64,000 nucleotides of DNA from UMGS1279 sp045540715 (GCA_045540715.1 JAZQHT010000014.1:78186-142185); one strand, 5' to 3'; numbered from the stretch's first letter, positions 31,846-40,998 are shown. Notes: generated by a model not told the origin, from the sequence alone. Translations and numbers: made by a program.

Positions 31846-33216
31846 TTACGCCTCCTCGTAAACAATCTTGTTAACAGCGCTAATATATGCGCGAATACCT
31901 GCTCCTAAAATATCGGTTGAAATACCTTGACCGGAATATAATTTTCCGTCTTTGCGAAGCTTAATAATAGCAGAGCCCATTGCTCCTTTACCTTCTGTAA
32001 CTGCTTGAATTTGAAAATCGTCAAGCTCGTAGTGTGTGCCCAAAATTTTGTCAATAGCTTTAAATGCGGCGTCAATAGGACCGTCGCCAATTTCAACAGC
32101 CGAAATATCTTCACCGTTTTTATTTAAAGTAATTTGTGCAGAAGAAGAAATAATGTTACCGCTATTAATAATAAAGTTAACTAATTTATAAGTAGAAGGA
32201 ACTTGAAGTGCAACAGAAGCGATAATGGCTTCTAATTCTTTTGAGCCAACCGTTTTCTTTTCTGCGGTGCGCTTAAATTCTTCATAAACTTTAGCGTTAT
32301 CTTCTTCGGTTAAGTCATAACCTAAAAGCATAACTGCTTTTTTAACGGCGGCTTCATCGTCTTTTTCGTCCAAACGAATAACGTTGTCTTCTTGTGATAT
32401 ATTGCTACCGTTTACTCCGCCTTTATTATCTGTAACCCAGTTAATTTGATTAATAATTCTGCTTAACTGTGTATATTTAATGTTACTGCTATAACCATTA
32501 CGGTTACCGCTGTTTTTAACCATTTCCGAGAAGGTATATAAATCGGGGGCTGAACCTTTAACACAGGTTTTAACGCTATCAGCACCACTCATTACTGCCA
32601 TAATGCTTTTTGCAATAGAAAGGCCATTTTTATCTTCGCAATAAACACCAACAGAAATATTGGTTTCGGCTTTAATTTCTTTAATAAACGCAGCAAATTC
32701 GTCGGGCATCATTTCTGCAAAATTGTCACAGATTGTTACGCTTGTAGCCCCCGCATTTTCTGCAGTTTTTATTGCATTAATTAAAAAGGCTTTGTCGGCT
32801 CTTGTGGCATCCATTGCAAAAAATTCAACGTCTAAAACCTTTTCTTTTGCTGCGGCAATTACCTTTTCAATAACCGAAAGCATTTTATCAGGTTTTTTGT
32901 GGCAGGTATATTCCATACCAACAGTAGATACAGGAAGTGCCACCTTTATTCTTTTATTTTTTGCTGTTACTAGTGCTTCTGCCGCTTTTTCTACGGTATC
33001 AACACTTGTTGCAGTAACACTAATGGTAGTGTTTTTTACAAAAGAACAAATTGTTTTAATGCATAAAATATCAATTCGATCATTTTCAATTTCGGGTAAT
33101 TCTAATATATCAACATTAAGCATGCTCAGTTTTCTGGCAATCTCTAATCTTTCTTTAAAAGAAAATGCGTTTTCTTTAAAGGTTAGTGTTGCATCACATA
33201 GTTTAATGTTTTTCAT
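31846..33216 (-). CDS. 2-isopropylmalate synthase-like protein with degenerate active site
   Basis: 456 residues in the plan of LeuA: HMGL-type TIM barrel (~1-270), linker, and C-terminal LeuA allosteric domain (~340-456; VEIGDGPIDAAFKAIDKILG, AVTEGKGAMGSAIIKL, STDILGAGIRAYISAVN). The catalytic residues are gone. The LRDGEQ block reads LTFKEN after DAT, the HxH metal motif (usually HCHND) reads YCEDK, and GIGERAGN reads GSAPDLYT. It is therefore unlikely to make isopropylmalate, yet it keeps the domain that binds leucine in true LeuA. ATG at 33216 has AAGGAGAAAAATT upstream. First gene after the Leu T-box. I infer a leucine-sensing or scaffold role. Confidence 0.82.
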   Translation of the reverse strand: MKNIKLCDATLTFKENAFSFKERLEIARKLSMLNVDILELPEIENDRIDILCIKTICSFVKNTTISVTATSVDTVEKAAEALVTAKNKRIKVALPVSTVGMEYTCHKKPDKMLSVIEKVIAAAKEKVLDVEFFAMDATRADKAFLINAIKTAENAGATSVTICDNFAEMMPDEFAAFIKEIKAETNISVGVYCEDKNGLSIAKSIMAVMSGADSVKTCVKGSAPDLYTFSEMVKNSGNRNGYSSNIKYTQLSRIINQINWVTDNKGGVNGSNISQEDNVIRLDEKDDEAAVKKAVMLLGYDLTEEDNAKVYEEFKRTAEKKTVGSKELEAIIASVALQVPSTYKLVNFIINSGNIISSSAQITLNKNGEDISAVEIGDGPIDAAFKAIDKILGTHYELDDFQIQAVTEGKGAMGSAIIKLRKDGKLYSGQGISTDILGAGIRAYISAVNKIVYEEA

Positions 33217-33239
33217 AATTTTTCTCCTTAAAATAAAAT

Positions 33240-33513
33240 AAAAAAGCCCCTGAAACCACAAAATATGGTTTCAGGGACGAAAAATCTTTTCGCGGTACCA
33301 CCCTGATTACCGTTAAAAATAACGGTCACTCTGCGGTGTTCTAACAAACACCCTGCCATGATAACGGGGCAAGCCGTAGCCACTTACTGTTATTTCAGCG
33401 ACTCTGCTCCGGAACGAGACTTTCATTTAATTAGGTATTGGCTCACACCGGCCGCCAACTCTCTGAAACTCTAGCTTTAAACGAAATAATTCCTTCATTG
33501 CATTTATTAAATT
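33240..33513 (-). promoter_or_regulatory. T-box riboswitch, probable leucine specifier (CTC)
   Basis: Typical T-box leader on the minus strand: stem I with AGAGAGTTGGCGG and GGTGTGAGCC, a probable specifier CTC (33416-33418) followed by G, and the antiterminator motif AGGGTGGTACCGCG (33291-33304). It ends in a strong terminator (CCCTGAAACCA with TGGTTTCAGGG, then TTTTTTATTTT, about 33237-33277). Uncharged tRNA-Leu would favour read-through into the leuA-like operon. The Leu codon and the leuA-like gene agree. Confidence 0.93.
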
Positions 33514-33520
33514 ATAAAAA

Positions 33521-33549
33521 ATTTTAACACCAAAAATTCCGTTTGTCAA
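33521..33549 (-). promoter_or_regulatory. Promoter of the Leu T-box operon
   Basis: Perfect TTGACA (33544-33549), 17-base spacer, TAAAAT (33521-33526) on the minus strand. Confidence 0.8.
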
Positions 33550-33566
33550 TACTAAATTAAATATTT

Positions 33567-33908
33567 TTATTCTTCTGGTATATAAAGCTCCATATCTACA
33601 GCTTTGCCATCTTCAATTGTGATTTTCCAATAATCATTAAAATCGCCAAACATATCATAATAGGGATAAATAACATACCCTTCTTCTAATTCGTTGGCTG
33701 GCAAGTTTGGTTCTTTTGCTTTGGGTTCTCCAAATTTTTCTTCAAGTTCTACTGCAGACTTACCTATTACGTTTTTCTCCAATAAATCTCCAGAATCATC
33801 AAAAATGTGCATACCCAAAGTAACAATACTCGCAATTAAAACTAAGCCTAAAACTATAAATAATGCAATTATGATTGTTTTTGATTTAGTTTGTTTTTTA
33901 TCTTGCAT
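33567..33908 (-). CDS. Membrane-anchored protein of unknown function
   Basis: 113 residues. Basic N-terminus, one membrane helix (TIIIALFIVLGLVLIASIVTLGM), then a short extracytoplasmic domain (VIGKSAVELEEKFGEPKAK, PYYDMFGDFNDYWKITIEDG) that resembles the BLIP-like/SmpA-OmlA fold in wording (GKSAxELEEKFGEP) but is too short to assign. Monocistronic between the two T-box operons. Confidence 0.6.
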   Translation of the reverse strand: MQDKKQTKSKTIIIALFIVLGLVLIASIVTLGMHIFDDSGDLLEKNVIGKSAVELEEKFGEPKAKEPNLPANELEEGYVIYPYYDMFGDFNDYWKITIEDGKAVDMELYIPEE

Positions 33909-34034
33909 AATTCACCACTCAAAGCAGTTTTATTTTATAATAACACAAAAAAATAAAAAGTCAAACAAAAATAAATATCAATCAAATAAGCTAAAATCTT
34001 TAACCTATCCCTTCGTCTTTTTGTTAGACAAAAA

Positions 34035-34062
34035 CACACCTCCCTTTAGGCAAGGGAGGCTA
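34035..34062 (-). terminator. Probable terminator of the VOR/ilvE operon
   Basis: On the minus strand CCTCCCTT, loop, AAAGGGAGG, then TGTGTTTTTGTC. The T run is interrupted, so it may be leaky. Confidence 0.6.
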
Positions 34063-34074
34063 GAGTGAAATTTA

Positions 34075-35136
34075 TTATAGTTCTTGTATCCAACCGAATT
34101 TATCTTCGATTTTGCCCCATTGAATACCTGTTAGAGTATCGTATAGGTGTTGGGTTGTCTCACCGATTTCACCGTTATTAACAGGGTATTTTTTGCCTTT
34201 ATAGCAAAGTTCACCAATTGGAGAAACAACAGCGGCTGTGCCGCAGCCCCAAGCTTCTTTAAGTGTGCCGTTTTCTAAAGCAGCAGCTAATTCATCAATA
34301 CTTAAAAGGCGTTCGCTAACCTTATAGCCCTCTTGCTTTAATACTTCAATACAAGACATTCTTGTAATGCCCGGTAAAATTGAACCCGAAAGCATAGGAG
34401 TTACAATTTCATCGCCAATTTTGAACATAACGTTCATAGCGCCTACTTCTTCAATATACTTTCTTTCAACGCCGTCTAGCCATAAAACCTGGCTATAACC
34501 AAGCTTAGCTGCTCTTTCACCTGCGCGGTTACTTGCGGCATAGTTACCACCGCATTTTGCATAACCTGTACCGCCGCGAACTGCACGAACGTCTTCATCT
34601 TCAATCATAATTTTAACGGGGTTAATGCCTTCTTTATAATAACTGCCAACAGGAGAGGCAATAATCATATAGGTTGCATTATCAACCGCGTGAACGCCTA
34701 AAGATTCGTCGTTACCAAATAAAAATGGTCTTAAGTAAAGGCTTGTGCCTTCTGCAGAAGGGGTCCAATCTTGTTCGTGTTTAACAAAGGTGGTTAGCAC
34801 TTCCATTGCTAAGTCTTCAGGAATTTGCGGAAGACATAAACGCTCTGCTGAACGGTTTAATCTTCTAATATTTTCGATTGGGCGGAAAAGTTGAACAACT
34901 CCGTCTTTTCTTCTATATGCTTTTAGCCCTTCAAAAATTTCAGAACCATAATGAAGTACGGTTGAAGCCGGGTGAATTGGAAAAGGTCCAAAAGGAACTA
35001 TTCTTGCGTTATGCCAACCATCTTTTTTATTATAGTTCATAATAAACATATTGTCGGTAAAGATTTTACCAAAACCCAAAGTGCTGCTATCGGGTTTTTC
35101 TTTTAAATTGTTATTTTCAAAAATTTTAATTTCCAT
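34075..35136 (-). CDS. ilvE: Branched-chain amino acid aminotransferase
   Basis: 353 residues, class IV PLP aminotransferase of the longer (Bat2/eukaryote-like) IlvE subgroup. Seen are FGPFPIHPASTVLHYGSEIFEGLKAY (start of the PLP domain), LYLRPFLFG, RAVRGGTGYAKCGGNYAASN with the PLP Lys, and YIEEVGAMNVMF. It transaminates 2-oxoisovalerate, 2-oxoisocaproate and 2-oxo-3-methylvalerate to Val, Leu and Ile. Its place as last gene of the T-box/oxidoreductase operon supplies the final step of the proposed pathway. Confidence 0.93.
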   Translation of the reverse strand: MEIKIFENNNLKEKPDSSTLGFGKIFTDNMFIMNYNKKDGWHNARIVPFGPFPIHPASTVLHYGSEIFEGLKAYRRKDGVVQLFRPIENIRRLNRSAERLCLPQIPEDLAMEVLTTFVKHEQDWTPSAEGTSLYLRPFLFGNDESLGVHAVDNATYMIIASPVGSYYKEGINPVKIMIEDEDVRAVRGGTGYAKCGGNYAASNRAGERAAKLGYSQVLWLDGVERKYIEEVGAMNVMFKIGDEIVTPMLSGSILPGITRMSCIEVLKQEGYKVSERLLSIDELAAALENGTLKEAWGCGTAAVVSPIGELCYKGKKYPVNNGEIGETTQHLYDTLTGIQWGKIEDKFGWIQEL

Positions 35137-35142
35137 AACAAA

Positions 35143-35676
35143 TTACTCCTTTGCACCTAAAGCCAATGCTTTACGGTTAAAGTCTAACATATTTGCTTTT
35201 TTAGCAGGAATTACCTTTGCAAGTGTTTTTTCAATACCTTCTTCGGTATATTCGTTAACCACTGCTAAAAGTTTACCCATAATAATCATATTTGCAAGAC
35301 CTTTTAAGCCGTTATCGTCGGCTAGTTTGGTTGCGTTTACGTAATAAACTGTAACGTCGGTTCTGTTTACTTTTCTTTCAATAAGTGTGCTATCGCAAAT
35401 AATTATGCCGCCCGACTTTACTGTGGGCTCAAACTTATCTAAAGAAGGTAAATTCATTGCAACTAAAATATCGGGGTTGGAAACGATGGGGCTACCAACT
35501 GCTTCATCTGAAACAATAACACTGCAAGAAGCAGTACCGCCACGCATTTCGGGGCCGTAAGAAGGAAGCCAAGAAACGTTTTTGTCTTCAATTAAACCTT
35601 TATATGCTAAAAATTTACCTGCAAATAAAATACCTTGACCGCCAAAACCCGAAAGTAAAATATTTTTTGTGTTCAT
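35143..35676 (-). CDS. 2-oxoacid:ferredoxin oxidoreductase gamma subunit
   Basis: 177 residues of the pyruvate/ketoisovalerate oxidoreductase gamma family: NILLSGFGGQGILFAGKFLAY, SYGPEMRGGTASCSVI and PDILVAMN. In VOR/KOR-type enzymes this subunit binds CoA. One base separates it from the beta subunit gene, and ilvE follows after six bases. Confidence 0.93.
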   Translation of the reverse strand: MNTKNILLSGFGGQGILFAGKFLAYKGLIEDKNVSWLPSYGPEMRGGTASCSVIVSDEAVGSPIVSNPDILVAMNLPSLDKFEPTVKSGGIIICDSTLIERKVNRTDVTVYYVNATKLADDNGLKGLANMIIMGKLLAVVNEYTEEGIEKTLAKVIPAKKANMLDFNRKALALGAKE

Positions 35677-35677
35677 A

Positions 35678-36433
35678 TTATTTTACCTCGCTTTCTGCAC
35701 TGCGATCTTTATAACAACCAAGTGGGTAATATGGAATCATTTTTTCGTCAATCCATTTTAGTGCATCAGATGGGCTCATACCCCAGTTGGTTGGGCAAGA
35801 AGAAACAACTTCTACTAAAGAAAAGCCCTTGCCGTCAATTTGGTTTTGAAATGCCTTTTTAATGGCTTTTTTAGCATTTCTGATATTTTTAACGTTGTTA
35901 ACTGTAACACGCTCTAAATATTCAGGTCCGTCAAGTTCTGATAACATTTCGCAAACCTTAATTGGAAAACCGCAATGATTTGTATCACGGCCATAGGGAG
36001 AGGTTTGTGTTACTTGACCGGGTAATGAGGTTGGAGCCATTTGGCCGCCTGTCATACCATAAATTGCGTTGTTAATAAAAATAATTGTAATGTTTTCGTT
36101 ACGAGCAGCCGAATGAACGGTTTCTGCCATACCGATAGATGCTAAGTCGCCATCGCCTTGATATGTAAATACAATGTGGTTTTCGGGGTCAGCACGTTTA
36201 ACACCTGTTGCAACTGCAGGAGCACGACCGTGAGCGGCTTCAATCATATCGCAATTAAAATAGTTATAAGCCATAACAGAGCAACCAACAGGTGCAATAC
36301 CTATTGTTTTGCCTTCAATGCCAAGCTCGTCAATAACTTCTGCAACAAGGCGGTGAACAATACCGTGTGTGCAACCTGGGCAATAGTGCATTGGAACGTC
36401 TGTTAATGCGTGGGGTTTATCAAATACTACCAT
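35678..36433 (-). CDS. 2-oxoacid:ferredoxin oxidoreductase beta (TPP) subunit
   Basis: 251 residues. The thiamine-pyrophosphate site is intact: GDGDLASIG followed after a gap by NNAIYGMTGGQMAPTS, plus the cysteines of MHYCPGCTHG and PVGCSVMAYNYFNCD. The pattern is of the short, four-subunit VOR/KGOR type. ATG at 36433 shares one base with the alpha subunit stop (TAATG) and has AAGGAGTG upstream; an in-frame GTG at 36445 is less likely. Substrate within branched-chain oxoacids or 2-oxoglutarate cannot be fixed from sequence, but ilvE and the T-box favour branched-chain oxoacids. Confidence 0.92.
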   Translation of the reverse strand: MVVFDKPHALTDVPMHYCPGCTHGIVHRLVAEVIDELGIEGKTIGIAPVGCSVMAYNYFNCDMIEAAHGRAPAVATGVKRADPENHIVFTYQGDGDLASIGMAETVHSAARNENITIIFINNAIYGMTGGQMAPTSLPGQVTQTSPYGRDTNHCGFPIKVCEMLSELDGPEYLERVTVNNVKNIRNAKKAIKKAFQNQIDGKGFSLVEVVSSCPTNWGMSPSDALKWIDEKMIPYYPLGCYKDRSAESEVK

Positions 36434-37497
36434 TATTTTGCACACTCCTTATTTACAGCAATAATTTTTTCTAATACTTCTTCGGGGCTAACTATCATAC
36501 CGCCTGTACGGTTACATAAATATACGGGTTTTTGACAGTTGGTTGCAAGTTTTACGTCGTCAATCATTTGACCCATTGAAAGTTCAACAGAAATATATGC
36601 TTTTGCATTTTTAACTGTTTTAGTAAATGGGGCAACAGGGAAAGGCCAAAGTGTAATTGGACGAATAAGACCTGCTTTAATACCCATTTTTCTTGCTTCG
36701 TTAATAGCATTTTTAGAAACACGAGAAGCAATACCAAAAGCAACTAAAACAATATCAGCGTCTTCTGTTAAATATTCTTCGTAAAGGGCTTCGGTTTCTT
36801 CAATTTTCTTATATCTTTCAAAACGCTCAAAGTTGGTTTTTTCTAACTCATCAGGAGAAAGGAATAAAGAGTTAACAATATTATGTTCTCTTTCCATTTT
36901 AGTTCCTGTGGTTGCCCAAGGTTTATCTACCTTTTCGCCTTCGCAGAAATCTAAAGAAACAGGTTCCATCATTTGACCCATTGTACCATCTGCTAAAATC
37001 ATACTGGTCATTCTGTATTTATCGGCAAGTTCAAAACCTTTAACGGTAAGCTCTGCCATTTCTTGAACAGAGGCCGGAGCAAGAACAATCATTCTAAAGT
37101 CGCCGTGTCCGCCTGCTTTTGTTGCTTGATAATAATCGCTTTGAGATGGTTGAATACCACCTAGTCCCGGACCACCACGTTGAACGTTAACAACTAATGC
37201 AGGTAAATCTGCACCTGCTAAATAAGAAAGGCCTTCGCTTTTTAATGCAACACCCGGACTTGAAGAAGAGGTCATAACTCTTTTACCGGTGCTACTTACG
37301 CCGTAAACCATATTAATAGCGGCAATTTCGCTTTCTGCTTGTAAAAAACAACCGCCAATTTTGGGCATCTTTTTTGCCATATAAGCGGCAATTTCGGTTT
37401 GTGGTGTGATTGGGTAACCAAAGTAATGGCGGCAACCTGCAAGAATTGCGGCTTCTGCTATTGCTTCATTTCCCTTCATTAAAACTTTATCTGCCAT
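36433..37497 (-). CDS. vorB: 2-oxoacid:ferredoxin oxidoreductase alpha subunit (VorB-like)
   Basis: 354 residues. MKGNEAIAEAAILAGCRHYFGYPITPQTEI, SSSSPGVALKSEGLSYLAGADLP and NVQRGGPGLGGIQPSQSDY are alpha-subunit signatures, commonly annotated as 3-methyl-2-oxobutanoate dehydrogenase subunit VorB. With the gamma, beta and delta subunits it interconverts a 2-oxoacid plus CoA and acyl-CoA plus CO2, with ferredoxin as electron carrier. Reversible in anaerobes, so it can carboxylate isobutyryl-, isovaleryl- or 2-methylbutyryl-CoA. Confidence 0.92.
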   Translation of the reverse strand: MADKVLMKGNEAIAEAAILAGCRHYFGYPITPQTEIAAYMAKKMPKIGGCFLQAESEIAAINMVYGVSSTGKRVMTSSSSPGVALKSEGLSYLAGADLPALVVNVQRGGPGLGGIQPSQSDYYQATKAGGHGDFRMIVLAPASVQEMAELTVKGFELADKYRMTSMILADGTMGQMMEPVSLDFCEGEKVDKPWATTGTKMEREHNIVNSLFLSPDELEKTNFERFERYKKIEETEALYEEYLTEDADIVLVAFGIASRVSKNAINEARKMGIKAGLIRPITLWPFPVAPFTKTVKNAKAYISVELSMGQMIDDVKLATNCQKPVYLCNRTGGMIVSPEEVLEKIIAVNKECAK

Positions 37498-37504
37498 TTT
37501 TACA

Positions 37505-37711
37505 CTACCTTTCTACCTTAATAATGCAGTCGGGACACATCATTGCGCAAGCTGCACAGCCAACACAAGCGGCCTCGTCGGTAATTTCTGCGGGGTGGTG
37601 TCCTTTTTTGTTGATTTTGTCCATTGCAAGTTTAATTAAACCTTTAGGACAAGCCTCAACACAAAGGGCGCAACCTTTACATTTGTCGGTTTTAAACGTT
37701 AATTTTGCCAT
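37505..37711 (-). CDS. 2-oxoacid:ferredoxin oxidoreductase delta subunit (2[4Fe-4S] ferredoxin)
   Basis: 68 residues with two complete [4Fe-4S] motifs: CKGCALCVEACPKG and CVGCAACAMMCPDC. A small ferredoxin-like subunit that passes electrons between the TPP site and soluble ferredoxin. First of the four subunit genes, seven bases before the alpha gene. Confidence 0.92.
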   Translation of the reverse strand: MAKLTFKTDKCKGCALCVEACPKGLIKLAMDKINKKGHHPAEITDEAACVGCAACAMMCPDCIIKVER

Positions 37712-37733
37712 AAGTTTCTCCCCTTATATAAAG

Positions 37734-38396
37734 TTATATAACTGTTTTTTGTAACTTTAACGGAACAAGATTTTCTATTTTTTCTTTTAGTTCGTCATAA
37801 AGTTCTTCTTTAACTGTTGTAAAGGCAATTTTTAAGCCGGTTTTTTCTGACAGCTCTTTTGCAATTTCTACACTGCTTAAAAGGTCTTCTTTTGTGGTTT
37901 CTTTACCCAAATTAGAATTATTAATAAGCCCTGTAAAGCGCATTTTAGAAGCAATTTCAATTTCGTTTAATACTTCTATTAAACTTTCAGTATCTCTTGT
38001 AAGCGGTCTAAAAGTATTAATTACAAACAACATTTCGTAATCGTTTTCTTGCTTTAGCGCTTCACTTAAACGCCCAATAGCAAGTGCTCCTCTATCGTCG
38101 CCGCCAACGTCTATAATTGCTTTCAAGGTTTTATCGTGAATTAAACTATAAACGTCGCTTGGCATTGAGGGTATATCAACGTTACTGTTAGCATATTCTG
38201 AACAAATAAGCCTAATGCCGTCTTTTTTGAAAATTTCTTCGCTGTCTTTGGTTCTAAAATATGGGTTAACTATATCCAGGTCGGCAATTGCTACGTTATC
38301 GTACTGTTTTTTCAGATCGTACGCCAAGTTTACAGCGATATTGGTTTTGCCGCTGCCATAGTGCCCCATAATAAGTGTAATTCTTTTATATTTCAT
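37734..38396 (-). CDS. P-loop ATPase of the MinD/ParA (SIMIBI) type
   Basis: 220 residues. Walker A LIMGHYGSGKTNIAVNLAYDL, switch-like VAIADLDIVNPYFRTKD, and Walker B-like LKAIIDVGGDDRGALAIGR. It resembles ATPases often encoded next to 2-oxoacid:ferredoxin oxidoreductases in Clostridia; a role in maturing or loading the iron-sulfur enzyme is possible but unproven. It lies two bases after the acyl-CoA synthetase fusion gene and 22 before the ferredoxin subunit gene. Confidence 0.75.
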   Translation of the reverse strand: MKYKRITLIMGHYGSGKTNIAVNLAYDLKKQYDNVAIADLDIVNPYFRTKDSEEIFKKDGIRLICSEYANSNVDIPSMPSDVYSLIHDKTLKAIIDVGGDDRGALAIGRLSEALKQENDYEMLFVINTFRPLTRDTESLIEVLNEIEIASKMRFTGLINNSNLGKETTKEDLLSSVEIAKELSEKTGLKIAFTTVKEELYDELKEKIENLVPLKLQKTVI

Positions 38397-38398
38397 AA

Positions 38399-40687
38399 TT
38401 ATAACAGATTTCTTTGAATTTTGCCGCTTACAGTTTTTGGTAAGCTCTCTTTAAATTCAACAATTCTAGGATATTTATAAGGTGCGGTTTTTTCTTTAAC
38501 GTAGGTTTGAATTTCTTTTTTAAGTTCATCGGTGCCTGCTGTTCCTTTAACTAGAACAACACTCGCTTTAACAATTTGTCCGCGAACTTCATCGGGAACT
38601 GCAGAAACACCGCATTCAAGTACGTAAGGAAGTTCCATAATAACGCTTTCAATTTCAAATGGGCCAATGCGGTAGCCTGAAGACTTAATAACGTCGTCAA
38701 CGCGGCCAACGTACCAATAAAATCCGTCTTCATCGCGCCAAGCGGTATCGCCTGTGTGATAATAGCCGTCGTGCCAAACTTCGTCGGTCTTTTCTTTGTC
38801 GTTATAATAACCGGTAAATAATCCCGGTGGAACACCCTCTTTAAGGTTAATTACAATTTCGCCGGCTTCACCAGAAGGTGTTGGGTTACCATCTGCATCC
38901 ATAAGTTCAACGTTATAAATTGGAGCAGATTTACCCATAGAGCCAATTTTATGACTAGCGCCTACCATATTACCAATAATCATGGTGCTTTCGGTTTGAC
39001 CAAAGCCCTCGATAATTTGAAGTCCCGTTGCTTTTTCAAATTGACGGTAAACTTCGGGGTTTAGCGCTTCACCCGCGGTTGTCATATGCTTAACAGATGA
39101 AAAATCGTAATTATTAATATCTTGCTTAACCATCATTCTAAGCATTGTTGGAGGTGCACAGAAGGTGGTTATTTTATATTTAGAGAACATTGGTAAAATA
39201 TCGGCCGCATCAAAACGGTCAAAGTCGTAAACAAAGATTGCGCCTTCGCATAACCATTGTCCGTACATTTTACCCCACATTGCTTTTGCCCAACCTGTAT
39301 CTGAAATGGTAAAGTGAAGACCATTTGGATCAACGTTGTGCCAATATCTTGCAGTGTGGAAATGTCCTAATGGGTATTTATAGTTATGAACTGCAATTTT
39401 GGGATAGCCGCTTGTCCCCGAAGTAAAATACATAAGCATTGTATCTTCGCCACAAGGTGCATCTTTAGTTCTATTATAGTGGGTTGAATATAAGGTATAT
39501 TCTTCGTCAAAGTTACGCCAACCGTCTCTTTGTTTACCAACTATAATTTTATTAATCATACCATCGTAATTTTTTAGTGCTTCATCAACCTTATCGGCAG
39601 CACCGTCTTCACTGGTACAAATAATTGAGGTAATACCTGCTGAACGAAAACGATATTCATAATCGTGTTCTTTAAGTTGGCTTGTTGCAGGAATTGCAAT
39701 AGCGCCTAGTTTATTAAGGCCTAACATACTAAACCAGAACTGATAGTGACGTTTAAGTACAAGTAAAACTCTGTCGCCTTTCTTTATACCTAAAGATTTA
39801 AAATAGTTAGCGCATTGGTTAGATGCCTTTTTCATATCTTTAAAGGTAAAACGACGTTCTTGCTTATCTTTAGAAACGTGTAACATTGCAAGTTTATTAG
39901 GCTCTTTTGAAGCCATTTCGTCAATAAGGTCAAATGCAAAGTTAAATTTATCGGTGTTCTTAAACTCAATTTTTGTGGGAGTACCGTTTTCGTTTTCTTC
40001 CGTATCAATAAACTTACGATAAATTCTTTCTTCGGTATCTTTTAAACCTTTTGTATTTAAAGGCACTGCCTTTACGGGTGTAAGTTCTGGAATTGGTTCG
40101 CCCGTTGGGTTTAAAACAATAGCATAGAAAATACAATCCTTACCGCCTGTTGCAATCATACCGTGAGGTGTATCACTATCGAAATAAATGCTATCTCCGG
40201 GTCCTAAAATTTCTCTATGCTCGCCAATTTGAACAAGCAAGTTACCTTCAACAACAATATCGCACTCCTGACCTTCGTGGGTGGTTAGTTCAATATCTCT
40301 GTTTTCGGCAGTTTCGTCGTAAATGCTTCTAACGTAAAGGGGCTCTGCAATACGGTTTTGAAAAGAATAAGCTAGGTTAAAATATGTCATACCGTGTGCT
40401 TGAGCAATTTTTTGACCCTGTCCGTTTTTAGTAACGGTATAGCTTTTAAGTTTTGGGCTATAACCTTCGATAATATCGGTTACGTTAACGCTTAATGCTA
40501 AGGCACAACGATAAATAAAGGCAAAGTTAAGATCACTCTTACCCTCTTCACAAAGCAAATATTCATCTACCGTAACGCCTGTTTTTGCCGCCATTTCAGT
40601 TGGGGTAAGACCTTCAATTTCGCGAAGCTCTTTAATACGGCCGGCCATTTCCTTAATTTTAAAATCAAGTCCTGTAATTTGTTCCAT
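38399..40687 (-). CDS. XRE helix-turn-helix / cupin / AMP-forming acyl-CoA synthetase fusion
   Basis: 762 residues in three parts. Residues ~10-70 are an XRE/Cro-type helix-turn-helix (IKELREIEGLTPTEMAAKTG, VTVDEYLLCEEGK). Residues ~130-190 are a cupin (THEGQECDIVVEGNLLVQIG, GDSIYFDSDTPHGMIA), the combination known from XRE-cupin regulators. Residues ~225-762 are an acyl-CoA synthetase: YFTSGTSGYPKIAVHNYK, GQTESTM, YYHTGDTAWRDEDGFYW, SSGYRIGPFEIESVIMELPY and catalytic Lys in KTVSGKIQRNLL. It leads the operon with VOR and ilvE under a T-box, so it should activate a branched-chain acid, and may also bind DNA. No stop or frameshift separates the parts. Confidence 0.85.
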   Translation of the reverse strand: MEQITGLDFKIKEMAGRIKELREIEGLTPTEMAAKTGVTVDEYLLCEEGKSDLNFAFIYRCALALSVNVTDIIEGYSPKLKSYTVTKNGQGQKIAQAHGMTYFNLAYSFQNRIAEPLYVRSIYDETAENRDIELTTHEGQECDIVVEGNLLVQIGEHREILGPGDSIYFDSDTPHGMIATGGKDCIFYAIVLNPTGEPIPELTPVKAVPLNTKGLKDTEERIYRKFIDTEENENGTPTKIEFKNTDKFNFAFDLIDEMASKEPNKLAMLHVSKDKQERRFTFKDMKKASNQCANYFKSLGIKKGDRVLLVLKRHYQFWFSMLGLNKLGAIAIPATSQLKEHDYEYRFRSAGITSIICTSEDGAADKVDEALKNYDGMINKIIVGKQRDGWRNFDEEYTLYSTHYNRTKDAPCGEDTMLMYFTSGTSGYPKIAVHNYKYPLGHFHTARYWHNVDPNGLHFTISDTGWAKAMWGKMYGQWLCEGAIFVYDFDRFDAADILPMFSKYKITTFCAPPTMLRMMVKQDINNYDFSSVKHMTTAGEALNPEVYRQFEKATGLQIIEGFGQTESTMIIGNMVGASHKIGSMGKSAPIYNVELMDADGNPTPSGEAGEIVINLKEGVPPGLFTGYYNDKEKTDEVWHDGYYHTGDTAWRDEDGFYWYVGRVDDVIKSSGYRIGPFEIESVIMELPYVLECGVSAVPDEVRGQIVKASVVLVKGTAGTDELKKEIQTYVKEKTAPYKYPRIVEFKESLPKTVSGKIQRNLL

Positions 40688-40728
40688 AGTAAGTACTCTT
40701 TCCTTTTTCTTTTGGGACTAAAAAAACT

Positions 40729-40992
40729 CGTCCCAAAGTTATTGCTTTGAGACGAGTGTGAATATTTCATACCCGCGGTACCACTCAAATTGCAAGAATA
40801 ATCTTGCCACTCTCGGAATCTAACAATTCCTATGTCTTAACGCGACAACACGGGAAGATTCTACTAAAGATAAACTTGTTCTTTCTTCCGGCTTAGAAGC
40901 TACAACATAAATTTTTCACCATTGGCTTGCACCCACCGCCAACTCTCTAAAGGTTACTAATAAATATGCCCTCTTCGTCAAAGCTTTTAACG
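40729..40992 (-). promoter_or_regulatory. T-box riboswitch, probable valine specifier (GTA)
   Basis: Minus-strand leader with AGAGAGTTGGCGG and GGTGCAAGCC in stem I, antiterminator GAGTGGTACCGCGGGT (40773-40788) and a terminator (CTCGTCTCAAAG with CTTTGGGACGAG, then TTTTTTT). I read the specifier as GTA (40901-40903): it aligns with the CTC of the leu leader and is followed by a purine (G), as needed to match U33 of the tRNA. TTC a few bases on is an alternative (Phe) but is followed by a pyrimidine. T-box identity is sure; the amino acid is less so. Confidence 0.88.
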
Positions 40993-40998
40993 GACTAT

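Noticed and set aside
31846..33216. Calling this gene a working leuA because it follows a Leu T-box
   Set aside because: The metal and substrate residues of the HMGL-type barrel are replaced at every key block, so synthase activity is unlikely.
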